Source of the DNA: Streptomyces sp. H27-C3 | GTDB lineage: Bacteria > Actinomycetota > Actinomycetes > Streptomycetales > Streptomycetaceae | Direction: 5' to 3' | Length of the DNA stretch: 64,000 nucleotides | Assembly: GCF_030063415.1 (NCBI RefSeq) | Contig: NZ_JASITA010000014.1 | Span: forward strand, 1-64,000 | Shown: one piece after another, positions 35,723-44,797 of the stretch | Numbering within the stretch: position 1 is the stretch's first letter | Layout: the number at the start of each line of letters is the position of its first letter | Made by a program: the position numbers and the translations under genes | The notes under the pieces: generated by a model | What the model saw: only the letters and a program-made list of their open reading frames with translations | Databases searched by the model: none | Told to the model about the DNA's origin: nothing

Positions 35723-35926
35723 CAGGCGCGCCGTATATAAGGAACATGAATTGGCGGGGCCATTTTCCTGCTGCCCAAATTCAGCCCGCCCGAACTTGGC
35801 CTACCTGAATTGAGTTCGGTCGAATTCGGCCTGCCCGAATTGGGCGCCGAATCGAATCGCGGGTCGTCTCGCGGGTCGTCTCACGTATCGACTCAGGTGC
35901 CGTCCCGCGCACGGCCCGCGCAAAAG

Positions 35927-35975
35927 CGGAAGAGCCGTGGGGGGGGGGGGGGGGGGGCCCCCCACGGCTCTTCCG
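35927..35975. terminator. Hairpin with a 19-base G tract
   Basis: CGGAAGAGCCGT (35927-35938) and six Gs pair with CCCCCC and its complement at 35958-35975, giving an 18-bp perfect stem. The unbroken G run is 35939-35957. It lies 200 nt after the GntR gene and 18 nt from the ptsH stop, so it probably terminates ptsH and may serve both. The rest of 35723-35993 holds short GAATTCGG/CCCGAATT-like repeats and a tandem CGGGTCGTCTC. Confidence 0.7.
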
Positions 35976-35993
35976 TACGTGTCGGACTGCGTG

Positions 35994-36275
35994 TCAGACG
36001 GTCTCGGGCAGCTCGTCGAGCCCCTCGGTGACCAGCTTCGCCAGACGGTCGAGGGCGGCCTCGGAGCCATCGGCCTCGGAGGCGAGCACGACCTCTTCGC
36101 CGCCCTGCGCGCCCAGACCGAGCACCGCGAGCATGGAAGCGGCGTTGACCGGCTTGCCGTCGGCCTTGGCGATCGTCACGGGAACACCCGATGCGGTCGT
36201 GGCACGGACGAAGATGGAGGCAGGCCGGGCGTGCAGGCCCTCGGTCCAGCCGACGGTGACGCGGCGCTCAACCAT
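35994..36275 (-). CDS. ptsH: Phosphocarrier protein HPr
   Basis: A 93-residue protein. The phosphorylated histidine is His15 in GLHARPAS. The usual Ser46 region reads VNAASMLAVLGLGAQGGEEV. Length and sequence match HPr of Streptomyces when the ATG at 36275 is used (AAGGG upstream); the ATG at 36290 would add five residues. HPr carries phosphate from enzyme I to sugar-specific PTS permeases. No other pts gene is nearby. Confidence 0.95.
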   Translation of the reverse strand: MVERRVTVGWTEGLHARPASIFVRATTASGVPVTIAKADGKPVNAASMLAVLGLGAQGGEEVVLASEADGSEAALDRLAKLVTEGLDELPETV

Positions 36276-36427
36276 GCTGTAGCCCTTCATGTTCCAACGG
36301 TTGTCTAGACCAGTCTCTCACGGCGTGCGGACTGCGGTGACCCCACCTCCGGCCCCTGTGCGGGAGGCGATCGGCCTTCCTCAGCCTGCCCCGCCCCCTG
36401 TGCGCCCGCGACCCGTAGGCTGCCCTC

Positions 36428-39400
36428 ATGCAGCCCCCGCTGGAGCAGGCCGTGCTGGACCAAAACGGGCACCATGCGTACCCGGCTCACTGGGAAGCCG
36501 ATGTCGTGCTGCGCGACGGAGGTACGGCGCGGATCCGGCCCATCACGGCCGACGACGCACAGCGCCTGGTCAGCTTCTACGAGCAGGTGTCGGACGAGTC
36601 GAAGTACTACCGTTTCTTCGCGCCCTACCCCCGGCTGTCCGACAAGGACGTCCACCGTTTCACCCATCACGACTACGTCGACCGGGTGGGCCTCGCGGCC
36701 ACGGTGGGCGGCGAGTTCATCGCCACCGTGCGGTTCGACCGCATCAACGAGGAGGGCCGCCCCGCATCGGGCCCGGACGCGGACCAGGCCGAGGTGGCCT
36801 TCCTCGTCCAGGACGCCCACCAGGGCCGTGGTGTCGCCTCCGCCCTCCTCGAACACATCGGGGCGGTCGCCCGCGAGCGCGGGATCCGGCGGTTCGCCGC
36901 CGAGGTGCTGCCCGCCAACTCCAAGATGATCAAGGTCTTCACGGACGCGGGGTACACCCAGAAGCGCAGCTTCGAGGACGGCGTCGTACGCCTCGAATTC
37001 GACCTGGAGCCGACCGACCGCTCGCTGGCCGTGCAGCGCGCTCGCGAGCACCGGGCCGAGTCCCGCTCCGTGCAGCGCCTCCTCGCCCCCGGCTCGGTCG
37101 CCGTCATCGGCGCCGGGCGCGCACCGGGCGGCGTGGGCCGCACGGTCCTGCGCAACCTGCTCGCCGCCGGGTTCGCCGGGCGCACGTACGCCGTGAACGA
37201 CGCCTTCCCCGACGACCTCACCGCGGTGGACGGCGTGCCCGCCCACCGCTCCGTCGGCGACATCGGAGAGACCGTTGACCTCGCCGTCGTCGCCGTACCG
37301 GCCGAGCGGGTCCCCGAGGTCGTCGCGGACTGCGGCGAGCACGGGGTCCAGGGGCTGGTCGTCCTTTCCGCCGGTTACGCCGAGAGTGGCGCGGCGGGGC
37401 GCGAACGGCAGCGGGAACTGGTGCGCCAGGCCCGCTCGTACGGCATGCGCATCATCGGACCCAACGCCTTCGGCATCATCAACACCTCGCCCGCCGTCCG
37501 GCTCAACGCCTCGCTGGCGCCCGAACCGCCCGCCGCGGGCCGCATCGGCCTGTTCACCCAGTCGGGCGCGATCGGCATCGCGCTGCTCGCCGGGCTCTAC
37601 CGGCGCGGCGCGGGCCTGTCCTCGTTCATCTCGTCCGGCAACCGCGCGGACGTCTCCGGCAACGACTTCCTCCAGTACGGGTACGAGGACCCCGACACCG
37701 ATGTCGTCCTCCTCTACCTGGAGTCCATCGGCAACCCGCGCAAGTTCACCCGCCTCGCCCGGCGTACGGCGGTCGTGAAGCCGGTCGTCGTTGTCAAGGG
37801 CGCCCGGCACAGCGGCAGCGCCCCGCCGGGCCACGCGGTGCCCGTGACCCGCATTCCGGACGCCACGGTTTCCGCGCTGCTGCGCCAGGCCGGGGTCATC
37901 CGCGTCGACACCGTCACCGAGCTCGTCGACGCGGGACTGCTGCTGGCCGGGCAGCCCCTCCCGGCGGGCCCGCGGGTCGCGATCCTCGGGAACTCCGAGT
38001 CCCTGGGGCTCCTCACCTACGACGCCTGCCTGACCGAGGGGCTGCGCCCGCTGCCGCCGCTGGACCTGACGACGGGCGCGACACCGGCGGACTTCCGCGC
38101 GGCGCTCGCGGAGGCACTCGCCGATCCGGCGTGCGACGCGGTCGTCGTGACGGCGATCCCTTGGGTGGGTGACAACGGCACGACGGAATCGGGCGACGGC
38201 GAGGTCCTGGCCGGCGTCCTGCGCGAAGCCGCCGCGACTGCTCCGGCGAAGCCCGTGGCGGTGGTCCACGTGGAGATCGGCGGTTTGGCGGAGGCGCTGT
38301 CGGCGGCGACGAGCACCGCCCGCCAGACGGGCCCGGGACGCGCGGCGGAGCCGGGCAGCCGCCCGGGGACAGGCCTGCGGCCCCCCGTCGGCGCCGCACC
38401 GATTCCCCCGGCACCGGCAGGCCCGCCCGCGGGCCCGGCGCCGACAGCCACCGCGGGCGCCTCGGCCAATGCCCCGGCCGCCGCGGCTCCGTCGGCCGGC
38501 GGCCCCACGCCGCCGGGCACCGCGCCCTCCGACGGATCCGGGGGAGGGGCAGTCACCGACCAGGAGCCCGGCCGGACCCGCCGCATCCCGGCCTACCCCG
38601 CCGCCGAGCGGGCCGTCCGGGCGCTCGCCGAGGCCGTCAGGTACGCGCAGTGGCGGCGGCAGGCCGCCGAGCCGGGGCGGGTGCCCCAGTACGACGACAT
38701 CGACGAGGCCGGCGCCGCCGCGCAGATCACCGCGGTGCTGGGCGAGGACGCCGACCCGAGGGGGCTGCCCCTGACGGGCGACGACGCCCGCGTCCTGCTC
38801 GAACGGTACGGAATCCACGTACGGCCGGCCCTGCCCGCCCCGACCCCCGACGCGGCGGTCGCCGCAGCCGGGCGGCTCGGCTACCCTGTCGCGCTCAAGA
38901 CCACAGCCCCGCACCTGCGCCACCGCCCCGACCTAGGCGGCGTACGCCTCGATCTCGCCACTGAACAGGAACTGCGCCGCGCCTACGGCGAGTTGACGGA
39001 CGCCCTCGGCAAGCCGGGCGAGCTCCAGCCGGTCGTCCAGGCCATGGCCCCGCGCGGCGTCGACACCGTCGTACGGGCCGCCATCGACCCGGCGGCGGGC
39101 GCGGTCCTCTCCTTCGGTCTCGCCGGGGCCGCGTCCGAGCTGCTCGGCGACACCGCGCACCGGCTCGTCCCGGCCACCGACCGGGACGCCGCCGAACTGA
39201 TCAGGTCGATCCGCACCGCCCCGCTGCTCTTCGGCTGGCGGGGCTCCGCCCCCGTCGACACGGCGGCTCTCGAAGAGCTGCTGCTGAGGGTCTCACTGCT
39301 GGTCGACGATCACCCCGAAGTGATCGGCATCGCACTGGAGCCCGTGGTCGTCGCCCCGCACGGCCTGTCCGTCCTCGGCGCGACCGTCCGGCTCGCACCC

Positions 39401-39448
39401 CCGCCCGCCCGTGACGACCTCGGGCCCCGCCGTCTCCCCAGTTACTGA
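36428..39448 (+). CDS. GNAT acetyltransferase fused to acyl-CoA synthetase (Pat-like)
   Basis: A 1006-residue fusion. The N-terminal GNAT domain (about 27-200; VAFLVQDAHQGRGVASALLE) is followed by a CoA-binding Rossmann domain (SVAVIGAGRAPGGVGRTVLR), succinyl-CoA-ligase-like domains (FTQSGAIGIALLAGLYRR), a Pro/Ala-rich linker (about 635-715) and an ATP-grasp domain (about 780-1000). This is the domain order of the S. lividans protein acetyltransferase PatA, which controls acetyl-CoA synthetase by lysine acetylation. The usual SHTGALAG histidine loop of active ADP-forming synthetases reads GHAVPVT here, so the synthetase part may only sense acyl-CoA. TAGGCT six bases before the ATG suggests leaderless transcription. 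Confidence 0.85.
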   Translation: MQPPLEQAVLDQNGHHAYPAHWEADVVLRDGGTARIRPITADDAQRLVSFYEQVSDESKYYRFFAPYPRLSDKDVHRFTHHDYVDRVGLAATVGGEFIATVRFDRINEEGRPASGPDADQAEVAFLVQDAHQGRGVASALLEHIGAVARERGIRRFAAEVLPANSKMIKVFTDAGYTQKRSFEDGVVRLEFDLEPTDRSLAVQRAREHRAESRSVQRLLAPGSVAVIGAGRAPGGVGRTVLRNLLAAGFAGRTYAVNDAFPDDLTAVDGVPAHRSVGDIGETVDLAVVAVPAERVPEVVADCGEHGVQGLVVLSAGYAESGAAGRERQRELVRQARSYGMRIIGPNAFGIINTSPAVRLNASLAPEPPAAGRIGLFTQSGAIGIALLAGLYRRGAGLSSFISSGNRADVSGNDFLQYGYEDPDTDVVLLYLESIGNPRKFTRLARRTAVVKPVVVVKGARHSGSAPPGHAVPVTRIPDATVSALLRQAGVIRVDTVTELVDAGLLLAGQPLPAGPRVAILGNSESLGLLTYDACLTEGLRPLPPLDLTTGATPADFRAALAEALADPACDAVVVTAIPWVGDNGTTESGDGEVLAGVLREAAATAPAKPVAVVHVEIGGLAEALSAATSTARQTGPGRAAEPGSRPGTGLRPPVGAAPIPPAPAGPPAGPAPTATAGASANAPAAAAPSAGGPTPPGTAPSDGSGGGAVTDQEPGRTRRIPAYPAAERAVRALAEAVRYAQWRRQAAEPGRVPQYDDIDEAGAAAQITAVLGEDADPRGLPLTGDDARVLLERYGIHVRPALPAPTPDAAVAAAGRLGYPVALKTTAPHLRHRPDLGGVRLDLATEQELRRAYGELTDALGKPGELQPVVQAMAPRGVDTVVRAAIDPAAGAVLSFGLAGAASELLGDTAHRLVPATDRDAAELIRSIRTAPLLFGWRGSAPVDTAALEELLLRVSLLVDDHPEVIGIALEPVVVAPHGLSVLGATVRLAPPPARDDLGPRRLPSY

Positions 39449-39487
39449 CGAGCCGGTGGGGCCCCGGAGCCCCGTAGGATGGAGGGT

Positions 39488-40075
39488 ATGGCTAAGACCG
39501 GTACGACGACTCAGGGGCTGCGCACGGCGATCGAGCGCAGCGGCTACTACCCGGCTCTTGTGGCCGAAGCGGTGGAGGCCGCTGTCGGCGGTGAGCCGGT
39601 CTCGTCGTACCTCGTGCACCAGGAGACGACCTTCGACTCCAACGAGGTGCGCCGCCATTGCACGGTCCTGGTCCTGACCGGCAAGCGCTTCATCGTCAGC
39701 CACACCGACGAGCAGGCCGCCGACACGACCTCCCCGACGCCGTACGCCACCACCTCCACCGAGTCCGTGAAGCTCGACCGGATCTCGTCGGTCGTGGTCA
39801 GCCGGGTGGTCGCCAACCCGGAGTCGTACACCCCCGGCACTCTGCCCCGCGAGGTCGTCCTGACCATCGGCTGGGGCGCCGTCTCCCGCATCGACCTGGA
39901 GCCCGCCGCCTGCGGCGACCCCAACTGCGAGGCGGACCACGGCTACACCGGCAGCACCACCGCCGACGACCTGAGCCTGCGCGTCAGCGAGGCCGGCGAC
40001 GGCCCGGACACCGTCCGCCAGACACTCACGTTCGCCCAGTCGCTCTCCGAAGCGACCGCGGCGGCCGACCGCTGA
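39488..40075 (+). CDS. DUF5998 family protein
   Basis: A 195-residue soluble protein of a family conserved in actinobacteria with unknown function. Visible features are LVHQETTFDSNEVRRHCTVL and a Cys/His cluster CGDPNCEADHGYTG (C-x4-C-x3-H), which might bind a metal. TAGGAT at 39475-39480 sits seven bases before the ATG and suggests a leaderless start. The stop overlaps the next gene by one base (TGATG). Confidence 0.75.
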   Translation: MAKTGTTTQGLRTAIERSGYYPALVAEAVEAAVGGEPVSSYLVHQETTFDSNEVRRHCTVLVLTGKRFIVSHTDEQAADTTSPTPYATTSTESVKLDRISSVVVSRVVANPESYTPGTLPREVVLTIGWGAVSRIDLEPAACGDPNCEADHGYTGSTTADDLSLRVSEAGDGPDTVRQTLTFAQSLSEATAAADR

Positions 40076-41262
40076 TGGCGCTGCCCGCCTGGTCAGAACC
40101 GGTTCCGCTCGACCTCGGCTCCGCCCCCGTCCCGGCGTACGGCAGCGGCTCGCTCGCCGACCTGCTGCCCACGCTCGCGGCCGGCATGGACGTACCAGGC
40201 ACGAGCGCCGCGATCCCCGAGCTGACGCCCGCCGACCGCAACTGCGTCTTCCTGATCGACGGGCTCGGCTGGGAGCAGATCAAGGCCCACCCGGACGAGG
40301 CGCCGTATCTCACGTCCCTCCTCGCCACCTCCCGCGGCGGCACCGGCCGTCCGCTCACCGCGGGCTTCCCCGCCACCACCGCGACCTCGCTCGCCTCGGT
40401 CGGCACCGGCCTGCCGCCCGGCGCGCACGGCCTGACGGGCTACACCGTCCGTAACCCGGACACGGGCGCGCTCATGAACCAGCTCCGCTGGAAGCCGTGG
40501 GCCGACCCGCACGTCTGGCAGCCGTACCCGACGGTCTTCCAGCTCGCCGACGCCGCGGGTGTGCACACCGCCCAGGTGTCCGCCCCGGACTTCCAGCACA
40601 CCCCGCTGACCAAGGTCGCGCTCAGCGGCGGCACCTTCCGCGGCAAGCTCAGCGGCGAGGACCGGATGGACCTCGCAGCCACCCAACTGGCCGCGGGCGA
40701 CCGCTCGCTGGTCTACACGTACTACAGCGAGGTCGACGGCAAGGGCCACCGCTTCGGCATCGACTCCGACGCCTGGCGCGGTCAGCTGATGTACGTCGAC
40801 GGGCTCGTCCGGCGCCTCGCCGAGCAGCTGCCGCCCCGCGCCGCCCTCTATGTCACCTCCGACCACGGCATGATCGACATCGCCTTCGACGAGGAGTCGC
40901 GCATCGACTTCGACGAGGACTGGGAGCTCAGCGCCGGCGTCGCGCTGCTCGGCGGCGAGGGCAGGGCCCGCCATGTGTACGCCGTCCAGGGCGCCGAGGC
41001 GGATGTGCTCGCCGTCTGGCGCGAGGTGCTCGGCGAGCAGTTCTGGGTGGCGAGCAAGGACGAGGCGATCGCGGCGGGCTGGTTCGGTCCGCGGATCGAC
41101 GAGCGGGTGTACGGGCGGATCGGCGATGTCGTCGCGGCGGCCCACGCCGACGTGGTGATCACCGCGTCGCGCAAGGAGCCGCGCGAGTCCGTCATGGTGG
41201 GCATGCACGGCTCCATGACCCCCGCCGAGCAGCTCGTGCCGCTCCTCGAAGTACGTTCGTGA
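40075..41262 (+). CDS. Alkaline-phosphatase-fold nucleotide pyrophosphatase/phosphodiesterase
   Basis: A 395-residue enzyme. Metal-binding and catalytic residues of the family are present: FLIDGLGWEQI, the nucleophile threonine in GFPATTATSLASVGTG, YYSEVDGKGHRFG, SDHGMIDI and GMHGSM. It lacks a signal peptide, so it is likely cytosolic. Members hydrolyse phosphodiester or pyrophosphate bonds; the substrate here is unknown. It is translationally coupled to the DUF5998 gene. Confidence 0.8.
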   Translation: MALPAWSEPVPLDLGSAPVPAYGSGSLADLLPTLAAGMDVPGTSAAIPELTPADRNCVFLIDGLGWEQIKAHPDEAPYLTSLLATSRGGTGRPLTAGFPATTATSLASVGTGLPPGAHGLTGYTVRNPDTGALMNQLRWKPWADPHVWQPYPTVFQLADAAGVHTAQVSAPDFQHTPLTKVALSGGTFRGKLSGEDRMDLAATQLAAGDRSLVYTYYSEVDGKGHRFGIDSDAWRGQLMYVDGLVRRLAEQLPPRAALYVTSDHGMIDIAFDEESRIDFDEDWELSAGVALLGGEGRARHVYAVQGAEADVLAVWREVLGEQFWVASKDEAIAAGWFGPRIDERVYGRIGDVVAAAHADVVITASRKEPRESVMVGMHGSMTPAEQLVPLLEVRS

Positions 41263-41319
41263 CCGGCCCCCGCCGATAGAGGCTCGACCCGCGCAGATCT
41301 GAAAGGCCCTCAACTCCTC

Positions 41320-41388
41320 ATGCCTGAGCTGGTGTTCTTCCCCGGAACGATGGACTGCGGAAAGAGCACCAACTTGCTTGTTCATTAG
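41320..41388 (+). pseudogene. 5' stub of the native thymidine kinase gene
   Basis: A ribosome site GAAAGG precedes ATG 41320. The peptide is MPELVFFPGTMDCGKST followed by NLLVH and a stop. The P-loop GTMDCGKST is that of bacterial thymidine kinase, but the sequence departs from the family right after codon 17. The matching 3' half lies 3.4 kb downstream, so the gene was split by an insertion-deletion. Confidence 0.9.
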
Positions 41389-41463
41389 CCACGTCAGGTG
41401 TCGAGCTCCGTCGCCCTCCCGCCCTCCCGCCCTCTGTCCGTCTGGAAAGGTCACCGCCGCATC

Positions 41464-42114
41464 ATGTCCGAATTGGTATTTTTCTCCGGAACTATGGATT
41501 GCGGGAAGAGTACTTTGGCGCTCCAAATCGGGCATAATCGGTCGGCGCGGGGGCTCCAGGGCGTGATCTTCACCCGGGACGACCGGGCGGGTGAGGGCAA
41601 GTTGTCTTCACGGCTGGGTCTGGTGACGGAGGCGGTCGAGGCGAACGAGGGGATGGACCTGTACGCGTACCTGGTTGCTCAGCTGACCAAGGGCGGCAGG
41701 GTCGACTACGTGATCGTGGACGAGGCGCAGTTCCTGGCTCTGGCCCAGATTGATCAGCTGGCTCGCGTCGTGGACGACTTGGAGGTGGACGTCTTCGCTT
41801 TCGGTATCACGACGGACTTTCGCACGAGGTTGTTTCCTGGTTCGCAGCGACTGATCGAGTTGGCGGACCGCGTCGAGCAGCTTCAAGTTGAGGCTCTCTG
41901 CTGGTGTGGAGCCCGTGCCACGCACAACGCGCGGACCATAGAAGGTGCGATGGTCGTCGAGGGGGCTCAGGTCGTGGTCGGCGACGTGAACCGCCCGGCG
42001 GGTGAAATCGGTTACGAGGTTCTCTGCCGCCGTCACCATCGACGCCGTATGACTGCTGCGTCCGCTCGCGTGGGCGCACTGTCGCCGGATGTTTTGCCGG
42101 TGTCGTCGGCTTGA
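41464..42114 (+). CDS. tdk: Thymidine kinase (second, intact copy)
   Basis: A 216-residue type II thymidine kinase. P-loop SGTMDCGKST (8-17), Walker B VIVDEAQFL and two Cys/His pairs of the zinc domain (ALCWCGARATHN; CRRHHRRR) are intact. It phosphorylates thymidine to dTMP. Its leader (GGAAAGG, 13 bases before ATG) resembles that of the broken native gene. Codons near the 5' end are AT-richer (TTGGTATTTTTCTCC) than in neighbouring genes. It appears to have been acquired and to replace the native copy. Confidence 0.9.
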   Translation: MSELVFFSGTMDCGKSTLALQIGHNRSARGLQGVIFTRDDRAGEGKLSSRLGLVTEAVEANEGMDLYAYLVAQLTKGGRVDYVIVDEAQFLALAQIDQLARVVDDLEVDVFAFGITTDFRTRLFPGSQRLIELADRVEQLQVEALCWCGARATHNARTIEGAMVVEGAQVVVGDVNRPAGEIGYEVLCRRHHRRRMTAASARVGALSPDVLPVSSA

Positions 42115-42757
42115 CGCCAGATCTTGTGGGCGGCTGTGGAGCTGTGCCGCGTGGTGGAGTTCCGCTTCGGTGTATGAACCACCACGTCGCTGACCTGGGG
42201 ATATGAAATGCCAAAATGCAATTTGTTGGCGGCGCCAGGTTGGTTCAGCCTGACGTCGACCGATCACACTCGTTTTTCGTGACGGCCTCGAACGGTGAGG
42301 CCGTCAGGGACTGATCATCTGGGCCCCGATCGACCTGTTCCCGATGGCGCACCACGTGGAGTGCGTTGTGATCCTTGAACCCATCGCAAAGGGTGCCTGA
42401 CCTGCAGGTTCGGGTGGTGTGCGGTGTGGGCGTCGCGGGCGATATCTTGACGCTGAAATGACGCTCTCCGGGGCATCCTGACGCTCGTTCTGATGGGTAG
42501 TCAGGTGCTTTGTGTAGCTGGTCAAATGGTCTGCTGGCTGCGCGGGCGTGGCAGGTTGCCATGGACTTCGTGGTGCCAGGCAGTCTTGCTCAGCCACATG
42601 TACGTAGTGCCCAGTAGGTTCTTCGTCCACTGAGCCTCTCAGGGTCAGTAAAACCCCGAGCGCCGGACGTTGGCTTGAAATTGGCGTTTTACATGCTCAC
42701 GCCTAGAAGTGGAGCCGGGTCGTCACGTACGGGCCCTGGCTACTAGACTCATTGGTC
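42115..42757. other. Non-coding spacer within the insert
   Basis: This 643-bp stretch has lower GC than its surroundings and no supported gene. It contains a perfect 9-bp hairpin (42281-42289 with 42297-42305) that may terminate tdk. Three TGACGCT copies lie at 42448, 42459 and 42479, and a GTAAAAC/GTTTTAC inverted pair at 42648 and 42686. A TAGACT at 42744-42749 could be the thyA -10. The repeats look like relics of an insertion element, but no family can be named. Confidence 0.5.
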
Positions 42758-43555
42758 GTGTCAGACACCCAGTACGAAGACCTGTTGCAGTTGGTGCTTA
42801 CCTCGGGGACGGCCAAGTCCGACCGGACGGGCACCGGAACCCGAAGTGTCTTCGGGCACCAGCTACGCTACGACCTCTCGCAGGGCTTCCCCCTGGTCAC
42901 CACCAAGAAGGTGCACCTCAGGTCCATCGTGTACGAGCTGCTGTGGTTCCTGCGCGGCGACTCGAACATCAACTGGCTGCATGAGCACGGCGTCTCGATC
43001 TGGGACGAGTGGGCCGACACAAACGGTGAGCTCGGCCCCGTCTACGGCGTGCAGTGGCGTTCCTGGCCCCACCCCGACGGTCGGCACATCGACCAGATCA
43101 GCGAGGTTCTCGCCATTCTGCGCAGCGACCCGGACTCCCGCCGGATGATCGTCTCCGCCTGGAACGTTGCCGAGCTGGACAAGATGGCGCTCGCGCCGTG
43201 CCACGCCTTCTTCCAGTTCTACGTCGCGGACGGCAAGCTCTCCTGCCAGCTGTACCAGCGCAGTGCGGATCTGTTTCTCGGCGTGCCGTTCAACATCGCC
43301 AGCTACGCCCTGCTGACGCACATGGTGGCGCAGCAGGCCGGCCTCACACCGGGCGACTTCGTCTGGACCGGCGGTGACTGCCACATCTACGACAACCACG
43401 TCGAGCAGGTTACGGAGCAGCTGTCGCGCGCCCCGTTCGCATTCCCCGAACTGCGTCTGCGCCAGGCCGATTCGCTTTTCGACTACGCTCACTCCGATGT
43501 GGAGATGCTCGACTACCAGCACCACCCGGCCATCAAGGCCCCGGTCGCGGTATGA
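42758..43555 (+). CDS. thyA: Thymidylate synthase ThyA
   Basis: A 265-residue enzyme of full family length. The catalytic cysteine is in ALAPCHAFFQFYV. Phosphate/dUMP contacts are in SRRMIVSAWN and YQRSADLFLGVPFN. It converts dUMP to dTMP with methylene-tetrahydrofolate and yields dihydrofolate. The GTG at 42758 has no strong ribosome site and lies eight bases after TAGACT, so it may be leaderless. It overlaps dfrA by four bases. Streptomycetes generally use the unrelated flavin enzyme ThyX; whether this genome also has ThyX cannot be seen. Confidence 0.93.
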   Translation: MSDTQYEDLLQLVLTSGTAKSDRTGTGTRSVFGHQLRYDLSQGFPLVTTKKVHLRSIVYELLWFLRGDSNINWLHEHGVSIWDEWADTNGELGPVYGVQWRSWPHPDGRHIDQISEVLAILRSDPDSRRMIVSAWNVAELDKMALAPCHAFFQFYVADGKLSCQLYQRSADLFLGVPFNIASYALLTHMVAQQAGLTPGDFVWTGGDCHIYDNHVEQVTEQLSRAPFAFPELRLRQADSLFDYAHSDVEMLDYQHHPAIKAPVAV

Positions 43556-44082
43556 ACGTCGGGCTCATCTGGGCACAGACCCTCGATGGCGTGATCGGCG
43601 CGGACAATGCGATTCCGTGGCGGGTGCCCGAGGACATGGCTCACTTCAAGGCGACCACCCTCGGTAGTGCGGTGGTGATGGGGCGCAAGACGTGGGATTC
43701 GCTGCCTGCGCGATTCCGTCCCTTGACCGGGAGGTGCAACATCGTGGTGACGCGCGATCCCCAGTGGGCGGCCGAAGGTACGGAGCGTGCCGGGTCCATC
43801 ATCGAGGCGCTGCAACTCGCAGCCGACCCGTCGGAGCGGGCCGCCCCTGCCACGGTGTGGGTGATCGGCGGCGGTGAGATCTACCGGGCCGCCCTGGCAT
43901 ACGCCACGACGCTCTCGGTGACTGAGGTCGAGGTGACGCTGGACGGCGACACCTATGCCCCGACACCGGACTCGACGTGGGTCGTCAGCGAGGACACAGA
44001 CTGGCAGTCCTCGACTGCCGGGCTGCGCTACCGCTTCCGCGGATACACCCGGCGTTGCCCCGCAACCCCGGTCGACGCCTGA
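43552..44082 (+). CDS. dfrA: Dihydrofolate reductase
   Basis: A 176-residue enzyme. The active-site motif DGVIGADNAIPWRVPEDMAH, the NADPH-binding VVMGRKTWDSLP, and WVIGGGEIYRAAL are present. It regenerates tetrahydrofolate from the dihydrofolate made by ThyA, which explains the ATGA-coupled gene pair. A hairpin (44113-44121 with 44142-44150) follows and probably terminates the operon. Confidence 0.92.
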   Translation: MNVGLIWAQTLDGVIGADNAIPWRVPEDMAHFKATTLGSAVVMGRKTWDSLPARFRPLTGRCNIVVTRDPQWAAEGTERAGSIIEALQLAADPSERAAPATVWVIGGGEIYRAALAYATTLSVTEVEVTLDGDTYAPTPDSTWVVSEDTDWQSSTAGLRYRFRGYTRRCPATPVDA

Positions 44083-44112
44083 AACGGTCCGCGATGTCGC
44101 GGTAGGACACTC

Positions 44113-44150
44113 CGGGTGGCCACCTCTCGTCCAGGGGGAGCGGCCACCCG
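44113..44150 (+). terminator. Hairpin after dfrA
   Basis: CGGGTGGCC and GGCCACCCG pair perfectly with a 20-nt loop, 31 nt after the dfrA stop. Confidence 0.5.
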
Positions 44151-44155
44151 CACTG

Positions 44156-44679
44156 TCAACAGATGTGGCTGGCTCGTCCGGCGACCACTTGGCTTTCGGC
44201 CCACGACTCTTCGTCCACGGGTGACCGCAACACGGTTCGGCCGAGGCCGGTCAAGTGCACGGGCTCCCGTACTGCCTGCAAGGCAACGATGAGTGCCAGC
44301 CGCTCGGCTGCGTTGAGACCGCATTCCCATGCCACCGTCACATCGCCGTCGCCTGTGGCTGAGATGAGTTCGTGGACTCGCTGTCGGGGTAGGCCGGGCG
44401 TACGCGCACCTCGGGGCCCAGAGGCGCTGACGCCCTCGGGGCGGCTCCCTCTCGCAACAGAACGTCGGCCAGCTCCGCGTCGCTGCTGCGCAGAACATCG
44501 AGAGAGAACTGTGCGGTCCTCGTGATCAGCGACCAGGCCAGTCGACCGAGGTCAAGCCTTCCTCAACGCTGCTCAAGGGTGTGCCACCAGCGGAGGCTCT
44601 GCCGCGAGACCTCCTGAATCGCTGCCACCTGCGGTCTGCGCTCGGCGTCGCACTGGGCCAGAGCCTTATCGATCCGCCG
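44156..44679 (-). pseudogene. Decayed leftward gene of unknown function
   Basis: On the minus strand one frame reads RRIDKALAQCDAERRPQVAA to WWHTLEQR and a stop. It then continues in the same frame as LDLGRLAWSLITRTAQFSLD, VLRSSDAELADVLLREGAAP, until another stop near 44342. A shifted frame carries on as ISATGDGDVTVAWECGLNAA, ERLALIVALQAV, to a stop at 44156. The pieces look protein-like but have an in-frame stop and a frameshift. I do not recognise the family. Confidence 0.4.
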
Positions 44680-44797
44680 ACTTTGAAACAGCCCTGACCA
44701 GGCGGCTGAACACGATCGTCGCACCAAAGCACAACGCGATCAGGCCGAGCAGAACAGTGGGTTGCCACGTCCCGCCATCCTTCGTGGTTACGGTGAA
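44666..44797 (-). pseudogene. C-terminal fragment of a small membrane protein
   Basis: The minus strand encodes FTVTTKDGGTWQPTVLLGLI, then ALCFGATIVFSRLVRAV and a stop at 44666. One transmembrane helix is evident. No start codon is present, and the fragment ends at the junction with the thymidine kinase remnant. It overlaps the beginning of the decayed frame downstream. Confidence 0.35.

Noticed and set aside
35760..35900. Short GAATTCGG/CCCGAATT-like repeats before the G tract
   Set aside because: They are brief, imperfect and not arranged as an array; nothing supports a function beyond low complexity.
36305..38923. An 872-codon minus-strand frame opposite the Pat-like gene
   Set aside because: It shadows a gene with recognised domains and has no ribosome site or motif of its own.
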